DNA of 64,000 bases from contig QFQX01000002.1 in NCBI GenBank assembly GCA_003248775.1, positions 1 through 64,000 on the forward strand. The letters run 5' to 3'. A program made the position numbers and the translations under genes. The DNA is from Shinella sp. (GTDB lineage: Bacteria > Pseudomonadota > Alphaproteobacteria > Rhizobiales > Rhizobiaceae). Each line of letters opens with the position of its first letter. Positions within the stretch are counted from its first letter, which is position 1. The notes below the pieces were generated by a model that was given only the letters and a program-made list of their open reading frames with translations, was not told the DNA's origin and ran no database searches. Shown here piece by piece: positions 60,367 through 64,000 of this stretch.

Positions 60367-61065
60367 ATGACGTCCAACTCTCCAAAGAAACGCATGAGCG
60401 ACACGGCCTATGAGGGGATGCGTTCCGCCATCATTCGCGCAGAACTTCTGCCCGGAACCCCGATCGACGAACGCTCCTGCATGGAAATGCTCGATGTAGG
60501 ACGCACACCATTGCGCGAGGCGCTGCAGCGGCTTTCGCAGGAGGACTTGGTTCTCGCGGTGCCGCAGCGCGGCTATTTCGTCTCCTCGACCTCGGCCTCC
60601 GACTTCTTCCACCTGCAGGAGTTCCGCCTGCACAGCGAGATCATGGCGGTCCGCACCGCCGCGATCCGGATGAGCGTCGTTCAGTTGAGAACACTTGCCG
60701 GCCTGATCGAAGAGGCGCGTCAGGGTGTTGCCGAGCAGAGGTCTGAAATCGACTGGCATCTCGGCATCGACGAACGCATGCACGGCATCATCGCTGAAGC
60801 GAGTGGCAATCCCTATCTGGCCCAGGCCCTTCGCAGGCTTTATGCACTCTCGGTGCGCAGCCTCTATGTCTCGCGCCTGCCGGTAACGCTGATTTTCGAC
60901 GAACTCTCCAACTTCGACGCAATCTACGCCGCACTCGAAGCACGCGACCCCGACCGAGCGGAAGCAGCCATGCGGCAGCACCTGACTGTTGCTTCCGTTC
61001 AGCTGGTCACGAGACCGTCAGTCGCTCCTGCGCCAGTCGCACCGGACAGCGAGGCCAATGCATGA
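60367..61065 (+). CDS. GntR-family (FadR/FCD subgroup) regulator of the polyamine transporter
   Basis: This 232-aa regulator has an N-terminal winged helix (about 10-75; VGRTPLREALQRLSQEDLVL) and a C-terminal FCD ligand domain (about 85-215) with metal-binding histidine and aspartate candidates. Its stop overlaps the start of the first permease gene by 4 bp, so it is the first gene of the transporter operon and probably autoregulated. The ligand is probably the imported amine or a catabolite. Confidence 0.9.
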   Translation: MTSNSPKKRMSDTAYEGMRSAIIRAELLPGTPIDERSCMEMLDVGRTPLREALQRLSQEDLVLAVPQRGYFVSSTSASDFFHLQEFRLHSEIMAVRTAAIRMSVVQLRTLAGLIEEARQGVAEQRSEIDWHLGIDERMHGIIAEASGNPYLAQALRRLYALSVRSLYVSRLPVTLIFDELSNFDAIYAALEARDPDRAEAAMRQHLTVASVQLVTRPSVAPAPVAPDSEANA

Positions 61066-61922
61066 GCCGCGCCGGTAACAGGAACTTCACCACCTTCCTG
61101 ATGCTGGCGCCCTCGATCGCCATGGCGATCCTGCTGCTGATTATCCCGATCCTGATCATCGTCGCTTACAGCTTTGCCGAGCGCGATGCCTATGGCGGCG
61201 CCGTCTGGAACTTCACGTTCGAAAGCTATCGCGAACTGTTGCAGCCGAGCTACCTGCCGATCTTCTGGAATTCGCTGAAGATCGCATTCTACTCCACGGC
61301 CATCTGCATTCTGGTCGCCTATCCCATGGCCTATTTCCTGGCGTTTCGCGCCGGACGCCACGCGACGCTGCTTCTCGCCCTTCTCATCATTCCTTTCTGG
61401 ATCGATTTCATGATCCGCATGTCGGCATGGATGGTGCTGCTTGGCCGCACAGGCACGCTGAACAGCATTCTGATGGGGCTTGGCATACTGGAAGCGCCTG
61501 TCAGGATGATCGGCACGTATCCCGCCGTCATGGCCGGCATGCTCTATGCCTTCCTGCCGACCGCCGTCCTGCCGATCTACGCCGCCCTCCAGGGCATGGA
61601 CCGCAAGCTGCTCGAAGCTGCCAATGATCTCGGCGCCGGCCCGCTCGAAAGCTTCTGGCGGGTCACCTTCCCCCTGTCTCTACCGGGGGTCATGGCCGCC
61701 GTGCTCTTCGTCTTCGTCCCGGCCATGGGTGTCTATGCCATCCCGGTCCTGCTCGGCGGCGGCAAGAGCATCATCATCGGCAACCTGATCGTTCAGCTCT
61801 TCCTCGATTTCCGCAACATGCCGCTCGGCGCTGCGGTCTCGGTGACGCTGCTCGTCATCTCCTCCGTCATCATCGTCTTTTACATGGGCGTGCTGCGCCG
61901 GGTCGAGGAGGCACGGGCATGA
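61062..61922 (+). CDS. Polyamine-type ABC transporter permease (PotB/PotH type)
   Basis: This 286-aa permease has six membrane segments and the coupling loop EAANDLGAGPLESFWRVTFP (about 185-205). It belongs to the spermidine/putrescine-type importer family. Its start overlaps the GntR stop by 4 bp and its stop overlaps the next permease start by 4 bp. Confidence 0.93.
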   Translation: MSRAGNRNFTTFLMLAPSIAMAILLLIIPILIIVAYSFAERDAYGGAVWNFTFESYRELLQPSYLPIFWNSLKIAFYSTAICILVAYPMAYFLAFRAGRHATLLLALLIIPFWIDFMIRMSAWMVLLGRTGTLNSILMGLGILEAPVRMIGTYPAVMAGMLYAFLPTAVLPIYAALQGMDRKLLEAANDLGAGPLESFWRVTFPLSLPGVMAAVLFVFVPAMGVYAIPVLLGGGKSIIIGNLIVQLFLDFRNMPLGAAVSVTLLVISSVIIVFYMGVLRRVEEARA

Positions 61923-62713
61923 GGCTTCACCGCATTACTGGCTTCGTCGTGCCAGCGATCACGGCGCTTGGCTACCTCTTCCTCTTTGCCCCGCTGGTGG
62001 TGCTCGTCATCTATTCTTTCAATGCCGGCCGCTCGACCGTGGTCTGGACCGGCTTCTCGCTCGACTGGTACCAGCAGGCGCTTTCGGATCGCGGCCTGCA
62101 GAACGGCTTGAAGGTCAGTGCCATCGTCGCCGTCATTTCCGCGGTTCTTGCGACCGCGATCGGTACGAGCGCCGCCCTCGCCGTCGTCAAGCGGGAGTTC
62201 TCCGGCAAGACCCTCTTCTCGACCACGCTGATCGCGCCTCTCGTCCTGCCCGAAATCGTGCTGGCCGTCGGCATTCTGGTTGCGACCGTGTGGATGGGAA
62301 TGGCGCTGGGCTACGCGACCCTGATCGCAGGACATGTGCTGGTCTCCGTGCCGTTCAGCTTCCTGATCGTGCGCGCCGCCGCTTGCGGTCTGGACCCTCG
62401 GCTGGACGAGGCGGCTGCAGATCTCGGCGCCAACGGACCCCAGACCTTCATGCGCGTGACGCTGCCGCTGCTGGCCCCGGCCATTCTTTCCTCAGCCCTG
62501 CTCTGCGCCGTCATCTCCTTCGACAACTTCGTGATTTCGACGTTCGTATCCGGCGTCGGCACCACGCCGCTTCCGATCCAGATCTACGCGATGCTGAAGA
62601 CCGGCCTCACACCGAAGATCAACGCACTGGGCACCATGCTGATCGGCATAAACGTGCTCGCCATCGCACTGGTGATGGGGCGCTACCTGAAAACGGTCCG
62701 CAAGACCGGATGA
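61919..62713 (+). CDS. Polyamine-type ABC transporter permease (PotC/PotI type)
   Basis: This 264-aa permease has six membrane segments and the loop DEAAADLGANGPQTFMRVTLP (about 160-180). It forms the membrane pore with the PotB-type protein. The start overlaps the upstream stop by 4 bp (ATGA), and the binding-protein gene follows after 40 bp. Confidence 0.93.
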   Translation: MRLHRITGFVVPAITALGYLFLFAPLVVLVIYSFNAGRSTVVWTGFSLDWYQQALSDRGLQNGLKVSAIVAVISAVLATAIGTSAALAVVKREFSGKTLFSTTLIAPLVLPEIVLAVGILVATVWMGMALGYATLIAGHVLVSVPFSFLIVRAAACGLDPRLDEAAADLGANGPQTFMRVTLPLLAPAILSSALLCAVISFDNFVISTFVSGVGTTPLPIQIYAMLKTGLTPKINALGTMLIGINVLAIALVMGRYLKTVRKTG

Positions 62714-62753
62714 ACCGCATGCCAAAAATTCCAACCAAAAAAAGGGGAACCAC

Positions 62754-63788
62754 ATGCATAACCGCAAATATCTTATCGCCACGGTGAGCCTTGCCTCGCT
62801 GTTGCTGGCTTCCACGGCATCCGCCGAGGAACTCGCCATCTACGCCTGGTCGGGCGAACTTCCGCAGGAAATCGTCGACGATTTCGCCAAGGAAACCGGC
62901 ATCAAGGTGACCATGGACACCTATGATTCCAACGAAACCATGATGGCCAAACTTTCGGCCGGCGCATCGGGTTACGATCTCATCGAACCCAGCCAGTATT
63001 CGGTTCAGGTGCTCTCCAAGCAGGGCCTGCTGCTCGAACTCGACCATACCAAGTTGCCGAACCTCGGCAATCTCGGCGAAGCCTTCAAGAACGTATCGTT
63101 CGACCCGGGCCAGAAGTTCAGCGTTCCCTATATCTGGGGCACGACCGGCTTCGCCTATAATGAGGAATGCGTGAAGGACGCCCCCACGAGCTGGAAGGCG
63201 CTCTGGGATCCAGCCTATGAAGGCCGCATCTACATGCTGGACAACATGCTCGCCGCCTATATCGCCGGTTTGCAGGTCAACGGTTTCCACGCCGGCACCA
63301 CCAACCCCGAGGAGATCGAAAAGGCTACCCAGTCGCTCATCGAGCAGAAAAAGGTGCTCGAAGGGTATAACAGCAGCAACTTCGGCGATCTCGTCGCTTC
63401 GGGCGAAGCCTGCATCGTGCAGGGCTGGAACGGCAGCATCGCCCAGGCGATCACCACCAATCCGAAGGTTCGCTACGTGATCCCGGAGGAAGGCGGCTCG
63501 ATGTGGATCGACGGCTTCTCCATTCCGAAGGCGGCCAAGAACGCCGACGCAGCCTACAAGTTCATGGACTACATCATGAAGCCGGAAGTGGCCGCCAAGG
63601 CTGCCAATCTTTCGAAGTCCGCAACCGTCGTCGATGCAGCCAAGGCGCTGCTCCCGAAGGATGTCGCAGAGAACCCGGCCATCTATCCGCCGGCTGACAA
63701 GCTGACGAAGGTCGATTTCATCCTCGACGTCGGCGACGCGACCAAGCTCTACCAGGATGGCTGGACCAAGGTGAAGACCGCTCAGTAA
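62754..63788 (+). CDS. Polyamine-type periplasmic binding protein (PotD/PotF type)
   Basis: This 344-aa protein has a signal peptide (MHNRKYLIATVSLASLLLASTASA, cleaved near 24). The mature start EELAIYAWSGELPQEIVDDF is typical of PotD/PotF-like proteins. Conserved segments include GYDLIEPSQYSVQVL, VPYIWGTTGFAYN, and WIDGFSIPKAAKN near the end. AAGGGG lies before the ATG. It captures putrescine, spermidine or a related amine; specificity cannot be read confidently. Confidence 0.92.
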   Translation: MHNRKYLIATVSLASLLLASTASAEELAIYAWSGELPQEIVDDFAKETGIKVTMDTYDSNETMMAKLSAGASGYDLIEPSQYSVQVLSKQGLLLELDHTKLPNLGNLGEAFKNVSFDPGQKFSVPYIWGTTGFAYNEECVKDAPTSWKALWDPAYEGRIYMLDNMLAAYIAGLQVNGFHAGTTNPEEIEKATQSLIEQKKVLEGYNSSNFGDLVASGEACIVQGWNGSIAQAITTNPKVRYVIPEEGGSMWIDGFSIPKAAKNADAAYKFMDYIMKPEVAAKAANLSKSATVVDAAKALLPKDVAENPAIYPPADKLTKVDFILDVGDATKLYQDGWTKVKTAQ

Positions 63789-63804
63789 CTCCTATCTGAG
63801 CGGT

Positions 63805-63848
63805 GGGCGGCGGCCGAGAATCCCCAACCCCGACCGTCGCCCCTTTTA
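63805..63848 (+). terminator. Hairpin between polyamine-binding protein and ATPase genes
   Basis: GGGCGGCGG (63805-63813) and CCGTCGCCC (63834-63842) pair with one G-U, followed by CTTTTATC. It probably attenuates read-through into the ATPase gene. Confidence 0.5.
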
Positions 63849-63861
63849 TCCCTGTTGCAAA

Positions 63862-64000
63862 ATGAGCCTGGAAAGAGCGATGCCGCCCGACACCCGGAAC
63901 ACCCAGCGGCCGGACGGGACCGCCATCGAGCTGATCAACCTGTGCAAGGTTTTCGGCTCCGATGCGGAAAATCCGTCCTATGCCGTCGATCACATGAACC
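63862..64000 (+). CDS. Polyamine-type ABC transporter ATPase, N-terminal part (PotA type)
   Basis: The frame begins MSLERAMPPDTRN and continues TAIELINLCKVFG to the window end, which is the start of an ABC ATPase of this transporter family. The Walker A motif lies beyond the window. An alternative start is the ATG at 63880, which has GGAAAG just upstream. It completes the gntR-permease-permease-binding protein-ATPase operon. Confidence 0.8.
   Translation, partial: MSLERAMPPDTRNTQRPDGTAIELINLCKVFGSDAENPSYAVDHMN

Noticed and set aside
1..64000. tRNA, rRNA, CRISPR, prophage, secretion system or biosynthetic cluster
   Set aside because: None was seen on reading both strands; the hairpins found are terminators, operators or intergenic repeats and show no regular spacer structure.

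Overview
The window is GC-rich DNA from an alphaproteobacterium of the order Hyphomicrobiales, most likely family Rhizobiaceae (Rhizobium/Agrobacterium/Ensifer/Shinella group). It lies on a secondary replicon: a complete repABC module (repA, repB, repC, all on the minus strand, 1.8-5.4 kb) occupies the left end. A short counter-transcribed RNA gene sits between repB and repC, and repC holds an AT-rich segment that is a likely origin. A RIME1-like Rhizobium intergenic palindrome element near 32.4 kb supports the family assignment. No rRNA, tRNA, CRISPR array or prophage was seen.

Layout. 0-1.7 kb: the right end of an IS3-family element with a nonsense codon in its transposase, then a tyrosine recombinase. 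1.8-5.4 kb: repCBA. 6.0-7.5 kb: a cupin and a zinc alcohol dehydrogenase. 7.5-15 kb: a minus-strand peptide-import operon (serine hydrolase, prolyl iminopeptidase, binding protein, two permeases, fused double ATPase) with a divergent LysR regulator. 16-18.2 kb: a LysR regulator divergent from a D-amino-acid dehydrogenase. 18.3-22.6 kb: copper detoxification (small metal-ligand-rich exported protein, multicopper oxidase, Cu P-type ATPase). 22.6-29 kb: a LysR regulator divergent from a catalytically degenerate alpha/beta-hydrolase and an RND efflux adaptor and pump.

29.1-40.5 kb: a carbohydrate catabolic block on the minus strand, reading from a CUT1 ABC transporter through GMC oxidoreductase, SDR, a second GMC oxidoreductase, a Dabb protein and glycerate kinase. 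It is divergent from a LacI regulator, with twin operator-like sites between. 40.5-47.9 kb: a second LacI-controlled divergon (LacI, Gfo/Idh/MocA dehydrogenase, CoA-transferase, enoyl-CoA hydratase, aldehyde dehydrogenase on one side; a DUF993/dihydrodipicolinate-synthase-like protein on the other). Its substrate cannot be named, and it is the best candidate here for an undescribed pathway. 47.9-54.5 kb: a second peptide-type ABC transporter with a divergent M24 peptidase. 54.6-58.1 kb: pcaIJF with divergent pcaR, the final steps of the beta-ketoadipate pathway. 58.2-60 kb: a VIT-family metal transporter and a GH25 muramidase lipoprotein. 60.4-64 kb: a GntR regulator and a polyamine-type ABC transporter whose ATPase runs off the window.

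Overall this looks like a catabolic and uptake accessory replicon: several self-contained modules, each a regulator beside a transporter and enzymes, with frequent 1-8 bp start/stop overlaps. Substrates are inferred from families only. Operators, promoters and hairpins were found by eye and have not been tested by any search.
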